Shown in pieces: positions 22,090-34,000 of a stretch of 64,000 nucleotides of DNA; positions within the stretch are counted from its first letter, which is position 1; each line of letters opens with the position of its first letter. This stretch comes from Bidens hawaiensis. Taxonomy: Eukaryota; Streptophyta; Magnoliopsida; Asterales; Asteraceae. Under the pieces are notes generated by a model, which was given only the letters and a program-made list of their open reading frames with translations, was not told the origin of the DNA and ran no database searches. The stretch lies in contig JAIQDT010000027.1 of assembly GCA_021521415.1 (NCBI GenBank), positions 3,743,001 through 3,807,000 of the forward strand, given 5' to 3'. A program made the position numbers and the translations under genes.

Positions 22090-22094
22090 GTTTT

Positions 22095-23411
22095 AGAAGC
22101 TTTGTTTGTATGAATGGATGAGTTGGTCTCTAGTTTGCGAGCAGAAGGCACAATTGAATTTGATTGCCAAACTTGTTTCAGTCCAGAAGCCAACTTGGTT
22201 CTTGAGACCGAAGCAGAGGTTCTATCACGCTTCTGAAACATGTTAGGCTTGGTCTGATAAAAACTTAACCTATCGACATTGTTTCTTTTCCAATCACCTT
22301 TAGAGGGATTTGCCTCATGATACCTTGATTTATTTTTAAGGGTATTACGAGGCATATTCCTCTGATAATATCCATAATATGAGACATATGAATGGTGTGG
22401 ACAATTTCTAGCAATATGAATAGGAGTGCCACAGTTAAAACAGGTTTGACCTTTAACATAAAATTCGTTGCGGACTACTCCTGGTCTTGATCTGTTGTGT
22501 GAGCTAGTTTGCCTCGCTTGGTACTTCACACCTGACTTATTGCTTGATTTATCACAATTGTGAACATTTGAACTTCCTTATTTAACAAACTTAGGTGATA
22601 AAAATTTATTTGAACTCTTATTTTTATCAAACTATTTCAAAAAGATACCACCAAATTTCAAAATTTTAGAAAAACAACCACACAATTGTTTTTGCTCTTA
22701 AAAACAGAGCCCACACAAACATTTAAAGTAATAGAATTCAAAACGAACAAATTTAAAGGATCATTAGGGTTAATGTCTTAATTATTCAAAACAGATAAGT
22801 CATCATCCTCATCAGTCAAATCGCCAATAATTACTTCATCTGCACATGAAGCAAACACATTAGTATCATTCACCCTTGAGATTGATTTAGTAGCATTTAC
22901 TGAACCAGCATTACTTTTGACATTTTCAGCTGATTGACCATACTGCATGGTTTTTACCTTTTCTTCATGCTCTTTGGTAAAAGGAAGAGCAGTGTAGTTC
23001 TCATTATATGGAGGGGGTACAACACTATACCCTATACCCACACCAGAGTTCTCTTTCCACCATAATTGATTTTCAATCATAGAATTAATAACAACACTGG
23101 AGCCATTGAATTTCTTAAAATTGAATTCAGGCTTTTCAAATTTATTAGTTAACTTAGAAGCTTCCAGTTTAGCAATTAAATCAGCAATTTTCTAATTGGC
23201 ATCTAAGTGGTAACAACACATTACGCTAAAATCATATTTAAGTTTAGAAAAATCCTTTTTCTATGCCTCATTTTTTTAGAGCTTTCTCGAATTTCTTAGG
23301 AGTAAGATTTTCAGATTTTATTCCATCCTTTTCTCTAATCAAGTTACTATTGTGAGATTTGAATAAATCAACCTTATTAATACAAGATTGATAACATAAT
23401 TCAGAACTTAC
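22095..23411 (-). pseudogene. gag: gag of copy B, C-terminal half (coiled coil and second zinc knuckle)
   Basis: On the minus strand a coiled-coil region (23558-23160, broken) is followed by VPPPYNENYTALPFTKEHEEK (near 23000) and a zinc knuckle CFNCGTPIHIARNC (near 22440). The knuckle has Ile where Gly normally precedes His. The tail is basic and Asn/Ser-rich, ending in the inserted solo LTR. The remaining gag end lies at 19040-18900. This whole part would sit in the proposed gag intron. Several stops and frameshifts are present. Confidence 0.8.
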
Positions 23412-23414
23412 CTC
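23406..23414 (-). promoter_or_regulatory. Candidate 5' splice site inside gag (copy B)
   Basis: Minus-strand GAG|GTAAGT, the exact plant donor consensus, lies at the codon boundary Glu | Val, with the exon ending at 23412. It aligns with the donors in C (32605|32606), D (53617|53618) and A (2297|2298). The paired acceptor in this copy is mutated. Confidence 0.6.
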
Positions 23415-24930
23415 GGATGAATTGGAAGGAGTGAAAGCCATGAAAGCAAATTGAAGTTCCCTAACTTGTTCTTCAGCAACGTGCTCTTCTTCAACAACCT
23501 CAATCTGGGCAAAGTTAGCATAAATGATTACCAATGCTGAGAGCTGCCATCTGATCATTCTAAGAGAACTGTTGAGCTACCAGTCCCCACTCACTTTCAC
23601 CTAAACTCGCTTTATTTTCTCCTCTTGCATTGCTCACCAGAACCAGTGCCCTTTCTCTGTTTCCTTCCTTAGTAGGATTAGTGCATTCACGAGTGAAGTG
23701 ACCCGGCTCGTGAAAGTTGTAACACCTCAGAGTGTCTTTGTTAAATCCCACCATCTGGTTAGCTAGCACATTCCAGTTGTTTCTGTCTGTTCTCTTTGTA
23801 AATTTCTTTGCACAAAATACTGCCATGGCTATTTTCCAAGAGATATTCATTTCATCCACATCATCAGGATAGATTTGTTCCAACTCAGCAGCTACACCTT
23901 GTTGAACCATATCTCCTGTAAGAAAGGCAAGTGATGTTTTCTTGAGTCTCCTTTAAGATAGTGGGAATCTGATTTGGAGACTGACTGGAAGATGCGGCAG
24001 GTGGATGGGGCTTAGCATCATAAACAGATTGTTGAACAGGTTAAAGAAAGAACACTGGAGTTGGTTGTGGTGGTACCTGAGTGAATTGACCTTGAGCAGA
24101 CTTAAACATTGAGATATTATTCTGAGACTGCCGCTGAGAAGATTTAAGCATTGAAAAGTTGTCTTGCTAGATGAGTGCATTATTAGAAGCAACACTGTAG
24201 CCAGTTGCATTGTAGGAATTTGCAAGATTTATGGCACGCTGCTTGTCATCCATGTCACAAGCTTTAATGATTGCCATTACTTCTGACAAAGTTAACCTGG
24301 TGAGATCCTTTATCTTCTTAATCACAACAACATTCATATCCCAGCTCTGTGGCAAGGAATTGACCAGTTTATTATTTATCTCAGCAGCGGTCAAGTTTAT
24401 GTTTGTAGATCGCATTTTAGTCACCGAGAATATAAATCTGTGCAATTGTGTTTCCAAAGACTCTCTAAAAACATGATTGAACATATTGAATTTTTTTCGT
24501 AAGAGATCCTGTCGGCTTCTTCTCATGTCCTCATTTCCTTCATACACTTCAATAAGGGCTTCCCATAAAGCCTTAGTAGACTTTAATTCTCTAAATCCCA
24601 AGGCAATTTCGAGTGAAAGTGCCATAGTTAAGGTAGCAAGAGCCTTTACGTCCTCTTCAATCTTTACAGAATCTGCGTCGTCATACAATTCAACAGGTTT
24701 CACAGCCACCTCTTTAGAATTTTCTCGTTGATAGGTGATAGCTTGAGGATCGGGAACAATGCTCCTCCAAATCTTTGAATCTTTCATCTTCACATATTTT
24801 TCAAATCTAAACTTCCACTTGGCAAACCCCTCATGAGAAAATAAGCGGGGTACACGAGTAATAGTTCCCATGATGTAGTCTAATTCTTGATGCAGAGCAA
24901 CATTTGATGAATTATTGGTTACTGGTCCAT
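23412..24930 (-). pseudogene. gag: gag of copy B, N-terminal half (UBN2 domain and first zinc knuckle)
   Basis: The first ATG (24930) is followed by an in-frame TAA after three codons; the frame reopens with MGTITRVPRLF at 24871. A copia-type gag domain (UBN2 family) runs through KFRFEKYVKMKDSKIW, MALSLEIALGFRELKS and LWEALIEVYEGNE. The first zinc knuckle near 23715 reads CYNFHEPGHFTREC, so its second Cys is Phe and zinc binding should be lost. Frames change near 24170 and 23930. Confidence 0.85.
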
Positions 24931-25019
24931 TTTAAGTGAAAAACCAACGTACTGATCCAAAATATAAGTACAATTATAAGTTTAGTTATACTGAGGCCCA
25001 ACAGAATAGCCCCAGATGC

Positions 25020-25290
25020 ACAGTCAAGGCCGAGATCAGCAAGCTTTGACCGAGAACTTAGTTAGTCAAACGATAACCCTGAAAAGCAACTGAGAACAAT
25101 TAACATTGACTGAGAACTCAGAAAATCAACAGAGAACAATTCAAGTTGACCAAGAACTCTTAAAGTCAATAGAAAACACTTGGATTTGACCGAGAACAGG
25201 CTAAGTCCACCGAGAACCCAGAAATTTGGCCGAAAACGATCTAAATTGTCCGAAAACAATCTAAAATGCCCGAGAACGCCCAAAGAAATT
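25020..25290 (-). repeat. Leader motif field of copy B: repeated GTTCTCGGTCAA
   Basis: On the plus strand TTGACCGAGAAC and variants recur about every 30 bp at least eight times. The same motif fills the leader of copy C (30775-30965) and the region before its ORF3 (41361-41530). The position is between the primer site and gag, in the 5' untranslated leader. The reading frame here is an artefact of the repeats. Confidence 0.75.
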
Positions 25291-25392
25291 TTGACCAGAT
25301 AAATTTGGTAACAAAATTATCCCAAAATCAAGGGGATTTGAATTTGAATCAAAATTAAGTCAATCTTTGACCCAAATAGCCTCTTTCCTTGA

Positions 25393-27020
25393 TGTGTTGT
25401 AAAACATAGTTATTTTCCGCACCTTTTATCGTCATTTTAATTCTTAATTAAATAATAAACAATGATTTTAACTTGTTTTGGCATGATCTTACAAAGTTTT
25501 ATATCTTTCGTAGGTTGCGGGTTTTAAAGAGAAAAAGGAGCGAGTTTGCAAGACTTAAAGAGCCTTTTTGATCAATTCTTGAAGACCAAACTCAAGGCCC
25601 GATCCAAGCCCACAAGGGGAAAGCCTTTTTTGCATATTATATTAAAGAGAAAAAAGAAAATAAAAAACACTAACCAGCCCTAATTCTGGCCGAAATTGGC
25701 AGCAGCCAGCAAAGAAAAAAATAACCCTAAAAGCCACCATTGGAGTCCGATCGGCAGCTAGGGTGAAGGAAGAAAAAATCGATTTTTGCAAGGTGGTGAT
25801 CAAAGGAAGAAGAAGGAGGCCAAATGAGACTTGGGAAAACAACTAGAGAGTGTTCTTCATCAATAAACTCAGGCCACACGATAGTATAATATTCATAATC
25901 TTTGTGTTCTTGTTTATGTTCATAACTAGCTTGATTTTGATCTTTAAGGTTAATTGTTTTGCAATTGAATTAAGGATGAGTTGTGCTTGATTATCATTGA
26001 TTGTTGAATGATTTGGATTATGTTTTTGATGATTAATATGATGTTTTTATTGAGTATATGCTGCTGTCCAAAAATTATGAGTAGCTAAACTTCGTTGTTC
26101 TACCTAGGTTAGATGATTTTTGTTTGGTTTTAATGAGTTAAATGGATTATTTGATTAATATGGCTTGAATTGCTATTGAAAGTTTGATTTAATGATGAAT
26201 TAGGTCGTGTTTAGTGGCTTCCATATTTTTTATATTATCTCATAACATCGGGCTTCGATTAATTGAATTGGTTTTGATTGATAGTTGCATGTTTAAGTCT
26301 TTACTTTGTGTTTAGAGTTTGTTTGCGGTAGGAACAACCGTTGGGTTTTGTTGAGATTGTTAATTGGTATAATTCAGCGGGTAAGAACCTTCTTAGAGAC
26401 CGAGAGGTGATAGGAAGTAAAGTCGTCTCATAGCCGTTGCTGTTAGGATTATGATTGCGCGAGAGCGGGTTCGTTTCTTGTCGGGTTAGGGTTCGTGAGC
26501 GATTAGTTGGTCTAGTTTATGTTAAAACAAATTGTTCCTCTATCCTTGGTTGTGTAGTATTCGTTTCCATTAGGGTCGTGTGTCGGGAAGTCCGAGAGGA
26601 GGATCGGCATTAGAACACCTTAGCATTTGTTTCCCGGTTTGTTCTTAAAATCAATTAAGTGTAAGTTAGGGTTTGTTAGTGAGACCGAGAGGTGATCTAG
26701 CTTTCTTGAGCGAACCTTAGTTGTGTTATCTTTAGATACCGGTTTCATGAGATCATTTAATCCATTTGCTTGTTTTAGGTCAAGTAGTTTAATTATCAAA
26801 AATCAATTAAAAAAATATTATTCTTAGGAAGGTCTTGTGTAGGGTTTAGTGATCATAGGCGTTTTCACGTGTCCTTGTGTTCAATACTCGAACTTCTTAG
26901 TTCAATATTACTTACGATCGGTACCCTTGCCAGTTGTGTGTGGCTTTATTAGGAAAACCCATTTTAAATTCAAAGCTTATTTGTGAGTCCCATAGAAAGA
27001 GAACTCATTGACACACATCA
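25393..27020 (+). repeat. LTR-like insertion in the leader of copy B
   Basis: Copy B leader matches copy C on both sides of this stretch but not in it. It contains several GACCGAGAGGTGAT strings and an ACCTTAGCAT string. The same strings appear, on the opposite strand, in the solo LTR at 37297-39136, so the two are relatives. No coding region is visible. Exact ends and a TSD could not be fixed; the start is TGTGTTG or TGTTG near 25393-25395. Confidence 0.5.
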
Positions 27021-27136
27021 TTCCTTCTTCGATGAGTAGTTCACCGGAAATACAAACACCACGGCTACCAAGATAATCAATAAAATACAATCTTTGAATC
27101 TATGATATCACAACCGAGCCTAAAATAGGTCAATAG

Positions 27137-27148
27137 GCTCTGATACCA
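27137..27148 (-). other. Primer-binding site of copy B (initiator Met tRNA)
   Basis: Minus-strand TGGTATCAGAGC, two bases inside the LTR, is complementary to the 3' end of plant initiator-Met tRNA. This tRNA primes minus-strand DNA synthesis in many copia elements. Confidence 0.9.
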
Positions 27149-27150
27149 AT

Positions 27151-27507
27151 TGTAAATCCCGGTTATGGATCTTTTAATGTGATATCACCTAAAGTCATGG
27201 TTAGGCAGAATCTGACATGAGTGATTCAATATAAAGTAAGCAAAACACAATAAGAACACAATGAAGTTGCTTCAAAACACACGTATATTCACGTCGGGTG
27301 CTTAAGCACAATAGGTTACAAAACAACCAATACTTCTCTATCGTCTCACTTTCTGACGTCTACATACAAGTTAACCTAGTTACAAGGTTTATATAGAGAC
27401 TACACACAACCCCAACACTACCCAAAATCCCACCGAGATCCACGCGATCTCAATTCACAATGTAAGCCCAAAACCAAAGTACAGACCATATAAGTAGTAG
27501 CCCAACA
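27151..27507 (-). repeat. 5' LTR of copy B (357 bp)
   Basis: On the minus strand it starts TGTTGGGCTACT at 27507 and ends GATTTACA at 27151, next to the primer-binding site. It resembles the LTR of copy C in its ends and in the CTTAAGCACCCGACG-like string near 27290. The matching 3' LTR is not in the window. GGAAA at 27508-27512 would be the TSD copy; its partner has been lost by the truncation. Confidence 0.85.
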
Positions 27508-29573
27508 GGAAACGATGGAGACTGGGGAAATGGGGGTGATGGAAGACGTGTTGAGGTTGAGGCAGCTAGCTCGTGTGTTGCTCAACAAAAAACGTAAGGG
27601 TAAGGAGAAGTTAACAGATCAACACCCGAAGCGTCGGATTAGGCATTGTTAGGGTGTGGAAATAGGTCAATAAATGTCTAGGTCTTCTGTGCAACAAAGG
27701 TCGGTGGTATCGCTTACTGTTAGCACCCCGGAAATCACTCTAACAATGACAGCTTCATTAGATCCGAGATTTGCTTCAATTCCCCAGTCATTGCTAGCTC
27801 CTCAGCCCACACCTCCTGTGACATCGACGGTAACGTCTCCTACTACTACAACGAAGCCAATACAACCTTCGGCCTTATCTTTTATGAGAGTTACTCGTCC
27901 GCAAGGCACGGTGCAGCCTGTTCCACCAAATTTTTATATGTTACCGCATGCTCAACAGATGGATATGCTCCTCAGCTTAATTCTTTTATATGAGAATCAA
28001 ATGGTAGCTGATTGTCAACAACAGGATCAGATGTTGATGAATCAACACCGCCTGATGAGTTATATCTCTTACTGCCAAAAGGAGAGAAAAGAGCTGCGTG
28101 AGATTGCTACGTCTCATGGGGAGAGGATTAAAGAACAGGAGGACCTTATTTTTCAATTAACCTGTAAAGACGATGCATTAAAGAAATTGAAGAACGATAA
28201 TGAAGATAAGGATCCTAATGTTGCTAGTGCGAGTGGTAGTGAGCCAAAATAAGCTCATGGTTCATCTGTCGCAGGTACTAGTAGTGGCAGTGGTGCGGGT
28301 GATTATCGACAAATAGTGGTATCAAGATACTAGCAATGTCACGCCAATTGAGTCAAGCAAACCCAACACCATGCTATTTATGGATTACCAAAAAGGTGTG
28401 GTGATCAAAAGTACCAATGCTGATGAGATCAAGGAGAGTGAGTTCGTCGATCTTGCCCTGACTCGTGATCAAATTTGTCTATTGTTAGGTTTAAAAGATG
28501 AAAAAATAGATACGTTGGAGGTTGAGGAAGATGTTGAAGTAATTAAAGATGAGGAAGTCCTGCTTGATACGAGTATTCCACATGGGAATACATCGTTTTT
28601 TTATGAATACGAGAAGATTAAGAGTGAAGATGTGAGTGCAGAGGAGTTCCCTGACCTTTATACACGTTCAAATGTTGATAAGGGTGTTCCGTTATTTACT
28701 GAAGAACATGTCATGGTTTCCGAAGATCATCTTGAGAAGACAACCAAGAAGAAGGGTAAAGCATCAGCAAAGGGGTCAAGTTCGTTGGATCCTGATGCTG
28801 AGGCTTGGCTTGGTGATCACAGCAAATCCCTGACTTCGAAGATCATTGAAGCTTATCAGTATGTTGATCAAGAGCACAAACTGGATGTCAGTGCATGCGC
28901 CAAAATAAATTAGAAGACTACATTCAAGACCGTGCAAACCGTCAAAGGTGACAGTGTTTCCTGCTTATATGATTCGGTGTTGAGGGTATGTTTTATCAAG
29001 TGGGAGAACGGTGTTCAGTACTTTCAATATATTATTGATGTTCTCTCACTACCGAGGTGGGATGTGCGGACACTCGCCAATCGGCCTTTCATAAACCATG
29101 GTGGAAATCAATTAGTAGGATGGTTTCATCAACATCTGCTATTTGAGGTCAACCAAGGGTCTAAGTTTTTTAAGCCTTAGGTGCCAACATACATTGATGA
29201 AATCGATCCTCATAGTGGTTGGAGAAAGCTCGTGTTGAAGTTCAAGCCGCCAAAGACTATTAATCGAGTATTGGTGAAGACCTTTCCACGAGATCTTCAT
29301 CTGCCATTCAATCTATGGTACTACAAAAACTAAACAGGCGAGGCAGTCATTGTTTTGGGCAAAGGGCTAAAGACTAACTTTATACGAGTCATAGATCCTA
29401 TGTGGCTTTTTAATTTATCAGAGACTGACAATGATCTTTTGTTCGAGAGCAAGTTTTTGTTTGCAAGACGGGAAGACTATGACCGAGCTATGCAGTTCCA
29501 ACGTGTTGTTCGTGTATGTCACGCGTTCGGAATTCATAGTTGTGCTGATTGGAAGTCAAAGAAGTTAAAGTAA
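27508..29573 (+). pseudogene. ORF3 of copy E, C-terminal two thirds, decayed
   Basis: The sequence starts abruptly at the copy B LTR. A basic KKRKGKEK patch near 27600 parallels KRKRTDDD in copy D. Then come a Ser/Thr/Pro-rich stretch with a helical segment (27674-28252), an acidic region (28371-28913), and a conserved C-terminal domain with VQYFQYIIDVLSLP, WYYKN, EAVIVL and VIDPMWLFNLSETD. Copy D has corresponding strings in the same order. In-frame TAG or TAA codons at 28250, 28911, 29178 and about 29331, and a frameshift between 28252 and 28371, make it non-functional. Function is unknown; no membrane segment is evident. Confidence 0.65.
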
Positions 29574-29658
29574 CTTAAAGACAAAGAACACGAGACGATG
29601 GGGTGTTTGTTAGTGCACGGTTTTGGTCGTCTCGAGTCTTTGTTATCGTTTGTATTTA

Positions 29659-29659
29659 C

Positions 29660-29720
<61 letters not shown>
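29659..29720 (+). repeat. ATT microsatellite (about 20 units)
   Basis: An uninterrupted ATT/TTA run lies in the U3 part of the E LTR and merges into a short poly-T. It gives a false poly-tyrosine reading frame. Confidence 0.97.
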
Positions 29721-29782
29721 TTTTTTATTATGTAAGGGTATTTTGGTATTTACAAGCACATTTGTTAAGTTATGTCTGCTCA

Positions 29783-29997
29783 TTCGTTAAGCCTGTTTAG
29801 CGAATGAGAGTTAAATTCTTATATGTGTCCATTCGTATAGGATGTTTAACGAATAGAACTTAATCGTTATTAATACGTTCCCATTCGCCATGGAATGTTG
29901 AAAAATGGGGTATAGAGAATGAGTCATTCGCTATACCATTATATTATGTATTGTAATGAAGATGAATGAAGGCCATTCGTTACAACATGTGTAACGA
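29783..29997 (+). repeat. CATTCG...CGAATG inverted repeats in the E LTR
   Basis: Four motifs with CATTCG on the left and, in three of them, CGAATG or CGAATA on the right lie upstream of the TATA box. The clearest runs from CATTCGTTAC near 29972 to GTAACGAATG near 29999, with a short loop. They are the E counterpart of the GCGAAGTT palindromes in the D LTR. Confidence 0.7.
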
Positions 29998-30012
29998 ATG
30001 ACATTTGTCTTC

Positions 30013-30020
30013 TATATAAA
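30013..30020 (+). promoter_or_regulatory. TATA box of the E LTR
   Basis: TATATAAA in TTCTATATAAAGG, directly downstream of the inverted-repeat cluster. It is the only good TATA match with a GC-containing edge in this LTR. Confidence 0.5.
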
Positions 30021-30164
30021 GGTTGCTCATGTCTTCATAATTTAAGTGTGATTTAACGTATTTTTCCTAAGCTGTTACTCTACCGAATTTCTCTCTCACA
30101 CACTTCGTTCTTAATCTATTATATACGCACACATATCAGATAAATAGATTCGATTAATTAGATT

Positions 30165-30541
30165 TGTTGGGTACTTACTTGTGGTTTGTACTTAGTTGGT
30201 CATAGTATTGGGTTTTGTATGTAAACCGAGATCCTTTATGGATCTCTCGGTGGACTTTGGGCTACATGTTGGGCTTATGTGTTGGCTACCCTATATATAG
30301 AACATGTTGTATAGGGTTTAGGTTCGGTTGTTCGTTTTGTTGTTTTGGCTGTCTAGTATTGTTAGACGAGTTGTGTAAGCAAAGTGCTTAAGCACCCGAC
30401 GTTAATAGGAACATGTGCTTGAAGCATTACTTGGTGTTCTTCGTGTTCTTGTTATTTATTTTTGAATCATCTTGTGTTGGATTTCCGCACCAACATCTAG
30501 ATCAGTTGATATCGTATTGAAAGATCCTCTACGGTATTACA
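30165..30541 (+). repeat. 5' LTR of copy C
   Basis: It matches 44246-44622 apart from scattered changes. It contains a hairpin CCGAGATCC/GGATCTCTCGG at about 30228-30251 and a TATA-like TATATATA at 30292-30299. In the 3' copy a 2-bp loss shortens the hairpin arm. The end TATTACA abuts the primer-binding site after two bases. Confidence 0.93.
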
Positions 30542-30543
30542 AT

Positions 30544-30555
30544 TGGTATCAGAGC
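30544..30555 (+). other. Primer-binding site of copy C (initiator Met tRNA)
   Basis: TGGTATCAGAGC lies two bases after the LTR and is complementary to the 3' end of plant initiator-Met tRNA. Copies B and D have the same site. Confidence 0.93.
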
Positions 30556-30774
30556 CTTAGACCTATTCAGGCTCGTTATTGTGATATTAACGGATTCAAG
30601 ATATAAGGGTTTGGTTGTTTTATTGATTTCCGGCGAGTTCTTGATTGGAGAAGAAGAAAAGGTGTTATTTTTGGTTAAGGATTTGGTTAATTAGGAAATC
30701 AATTTGAATCCCATATTTTACGGGATTAAGTTGGTGGTAAATCTAAATCAATTTTTTTTTGTTCTCCTCCTCTG

Positions 30775-30965
30775 ACCAAGTGTTTTCGGCCTAGTCTGCT
30801 CGTTCTCGACTTAAAATCATTGTTCTCAGCCTATTTTACTAGTTCTCGGCTCGAAATCAGTGTTCTCGGTCAAAGATTTAGGTTTTCAATCAAAGATTTG
30901 TGTTCTTGGTCAAATATCGTGGTTCTCGGTCAACCCTGGTTCTCGGTCAACGCAATCAGTGAACG
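30775..30965 (+). repeat. Leader motif field of copy C: repeated GTTCTCGGTC
   Basis: Variants of GTTCTCGG(T/C)C recur about ten times at 15-30 bp spacing just before gag. The motif also lies, often inverted, before ORF3 (41361-41530), and a longer-spaced CCGAG/CTCGG hairpin lies in the LTR. The leader is untranslated. Confidence 0.75.
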
Positions 30966-31034
30966 AGTTTGGGCCTTGTGTGTTGGACTTTTGAGCCTTT
31001 GGACTTTATTTACTGTTGGACTAATTTAATTAAA

Positions 31035-34000
31035 ATGGATCAACTAACCAATTGCAATGTATCATCAAATGCTTCACTCCTTCAAGAACTGGACTCTATA
31101 ATGGGGACCACTACTCGCGTGCCCCGTCTGCTAACTCATGAGGGGTTTAGCGAGTGGAAGTTTCGTTTTGAAAAATACGTTAAAATGAAATATGCCAAAA
31201 TATGGAGAACAATAATCAGGGGTCCCCAAGTCATTATTTACCAGAAGGAGAACTCTACTGAGATTGCTGTGAAGCCAGTTGCAATGTATGATGATGATGA
31301 TCTTGCTAAAATGGAAGAGCATGAAAAGGCTCTCTCAACTTTGACTATGGCACTCTCACCTGAGATTGCTCTGGGCTTTATAGAACTACAATCTACTAAG
31401 GAACTGTGGGAAGCCTTGATTGAGGTTTATGAAGGAAACGAATAAATGAAAAGAAGTCGTCAAGATCTACTACGACAAAAATTCAATATGTTCAATCATG
31501 TTTTGGGAGATTCGTTAGAAAATCAGCTTCAGAGGTTCATAGCTCTTGTGACCGAAATGAGATCTGCTAGCATCCACTTAACAGCTGTCAAAACAAACAA
31601 TAAGTTGGTGAACTCACTACCACAAAGCTGGGACAAGAATGTTGCTATCATTAAGAAGACTAAAGACCTCAACAAGTTAACATTGTTTGAGGTTATGGCT
31701 ATCATCAAAGCATGTGACATGGACAACAAGCAGCGTGCTATAAACCATCCAAACTCCTACAGTGCAGCTGGGTACAATGTTGCTTCAAACAATGCACTCA
31801 TCTCCCAAGATAAGTTCTCCATGTTCCAGACCACTCAAGGACAACAGAAATTTCAACCTGAACCCAACTTCTCGATGTTTAAGTCCTAAAAGGGTCAGGG
31901 TCAATATTCTCATGTCTCACCACAACCTGCACCAGTGTTCTTTGCTAAACCTGGTCAATCCCCCACTGCAAATGCTCAGCCTCAATCTTCTGGTTTTTCT
32001 TCCAGTCAGAATCTCAATCAGACTCCTGCTATTTCAAAGGAAACTCAAGAGAACATCGCTTTAATGGCGAGATTCATGGACTGTTACAATGCTTTCCTTG
32101 CTGGAGATTTGGTTCAACCCGTTGTGGCTGCCGAACTAGATTAAATTCATCCTGATGATATAGAGGAAATGGATATCTCTTGGCAAATCGCCATGGCAGT
32201 GTTTCGGGCCAAGAAATTTACTAAGAGAACAGGAAGAAATAATTGGAACATGCAAAATAACCAAAAGGTGGGTTTTAACAAAGACACTTTGAGGTGCTGC
32301 CACTGTCACGAGCCGGGTCACTTTGCTCGTGAGTGCACCAATCTAGCCAAATAAGGAAACATGGAAAGAGAACTGGTTCCCGTGGGTAATGCTAGAGGAG
32401 AAGCTAGGGTAGCTCAAGTGATGGTGAAAGGGGTATGGTCGCTCAACAGTTCTCATAGACTGATCAGATGGCTGCTCTCAATATAAATAATCAAACTGCA
32501 AACTTTTCTCGTGTGGAAGAGATTGAAGAGGAAAATACTGCTGAGGAAAAAGTCAAGGAACTCCAATTGGCATTTTTGGCATTCACTTCTCCTAGCTCGT
32601 CTGAGGTGAGTTATTCTTTATGTTCTCAAGCTTTTATTGATAAATTAGATATTTACAAATCTCATAACAGTAACTTGCTTAGAGAAATGGAAATGATTAA
32701 ATCTGAGAATTATAAGCTTATGAAAACTGAAAAAACATATTTGGATAAAATAGAGGCACAGAAAAAGGACGTTTCCAAACTAAAATCTGAGTTCAGTTTG
32801 AAATGTTGTCATCATCTTGATGCCAAACAGAAAATTGTTGAATTAACTGCTAAATTGGAAGCCTCTAAGTTAGAGGTCTTTAATCTAACTAGAAAATTTT
32901 AAAAGGGCTGAATTTGATTTTAAAAAATTTGATGTTTCCAGTAAGGTAGTTAATTCCATGATTGAAAATTAGTTATTGTGGAAAGAGAATGAGGGTGAGG
33001 GTATATGATATAGTCAGGTACCCCCACCATATAATGACAACTATACTGGTCTTCCTCTTACTAAAGAGCAGGAAGAAAAGATTAAAGATATGAAGTATGG
33101 TAAACCTGTTAACAATGAAAAGAACAACCAGGTAGAGATTATTGTGTCCACTTCAAAAGTGAACGACTCTAATGTGCATAAAAAGTAATCGTTGAGGAAT
33201 GGACGATGAGGGTGATGACTCCAGTGTTTTTTTTAATAAAAACTTTGATTCTGATGTTTCTTTAAAACTACTTGTTTTGAATTCAGTTATTCCGACTGTT
33301 TGTGTGGGCTCTTGTTTTAAGAGCAAGGATTCTTGTGTGGTTGATTCTGTTAAGACTTTGAATTCTAATAATGTAGTCTCTAATAAACTTAAAAAAAAAA
33401 AAATCCAACAAGTATTCACCACCTAAGTTTGTCAAAGAGGGATGCTCCAATGACAAACAAGGTGGTAAGTTAAATAATGTGACAAGTGGTGAAAAACATG
33501 CTAAGCAAGCCAGTCCACACAATCGGTCCAAACAAGGAGTTGCCCAAAATGATTTCTATGTAAAACGTCAAACTTGTTTTAGCTGTCGCACTCCCGGTCA
33601 TATTGCCAAAAATTGTCCACATCGTCCATATGTTCCTAATTATGGATTCTGTAAGAAGAATATGCCTTATATGCCTTATAATACCTACAGGCAAAACTTC
33701 AGGCACAATCAGGCTAATCCCTCTAACGATGATTGGAACATAAACAAATCTGGTAGGTTTAGTCCTCATCAGACCAAACCCAACATGTTTCCTAAAGAGG
33801 GTAGCAAAGGTGCTTCAGTTCCCAGAACGAACACGAATTCGAAATCGAGACAAGTGAATAAGAAAAACCGTCTGCTTCTAACCCTCAAAAATCGGAGATC
33901 AAGTCATCCATTCGTACATATAATGCTAAATCTTACAATGGTTGACATGAATGGTTGCCTAAATCTCTGGTAAAAGAGACTTTGAACTCAATGTTAGACG

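Larger units (their letters stand above)
16871..27507 (-). mobile_element. Copia copy B, minus strand, truncated in pol, with two insertions
   Basis: Reading on the minus strand, the 5' LTR (27507-27151) is followed by an initiator-Met primer site, a leader, gag, protease and integrase. Pol breaks off at 16871 near the start of the RT domain, against an LTR-like end. RT, RNase H, ORF3 and the 3' LTR are absent. The copy is closest to C: leader motif, protein sequence and the bases around the gag stop all align. A solo LTR (19045-22089) interrupts the end of gag and another LTR-like insert (about 25393-27020) interrupts the leader. Many stops and frameshifts mark it as old. Confidence 0.85.
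29604..30164 (+). repeat. 3' LTR of copy E, left part
   Basis: After ORF3 and a short purine-rich GACGATGGGG, the LTR opens TGTTTGTTAG. It includes an ATT microsatellite, four CATTCG...CGAATG inverted-repeat motifs and a TATA box (30013-30020). Copy C then interrupts it, duplicating AGATT/AGATC. The rest lies at 44628-44852. No 5' LTR of this copy is in the window, so boundaries are inferred from the purine tract and the TG...TACA ends. Confidence 0.6.

Noticed and set aside
29603..29800. Reading frame with a run of about twenty Tyr
   Set aside because: It is the translation of the ATT microsatellite in the E LTR and has no other support.
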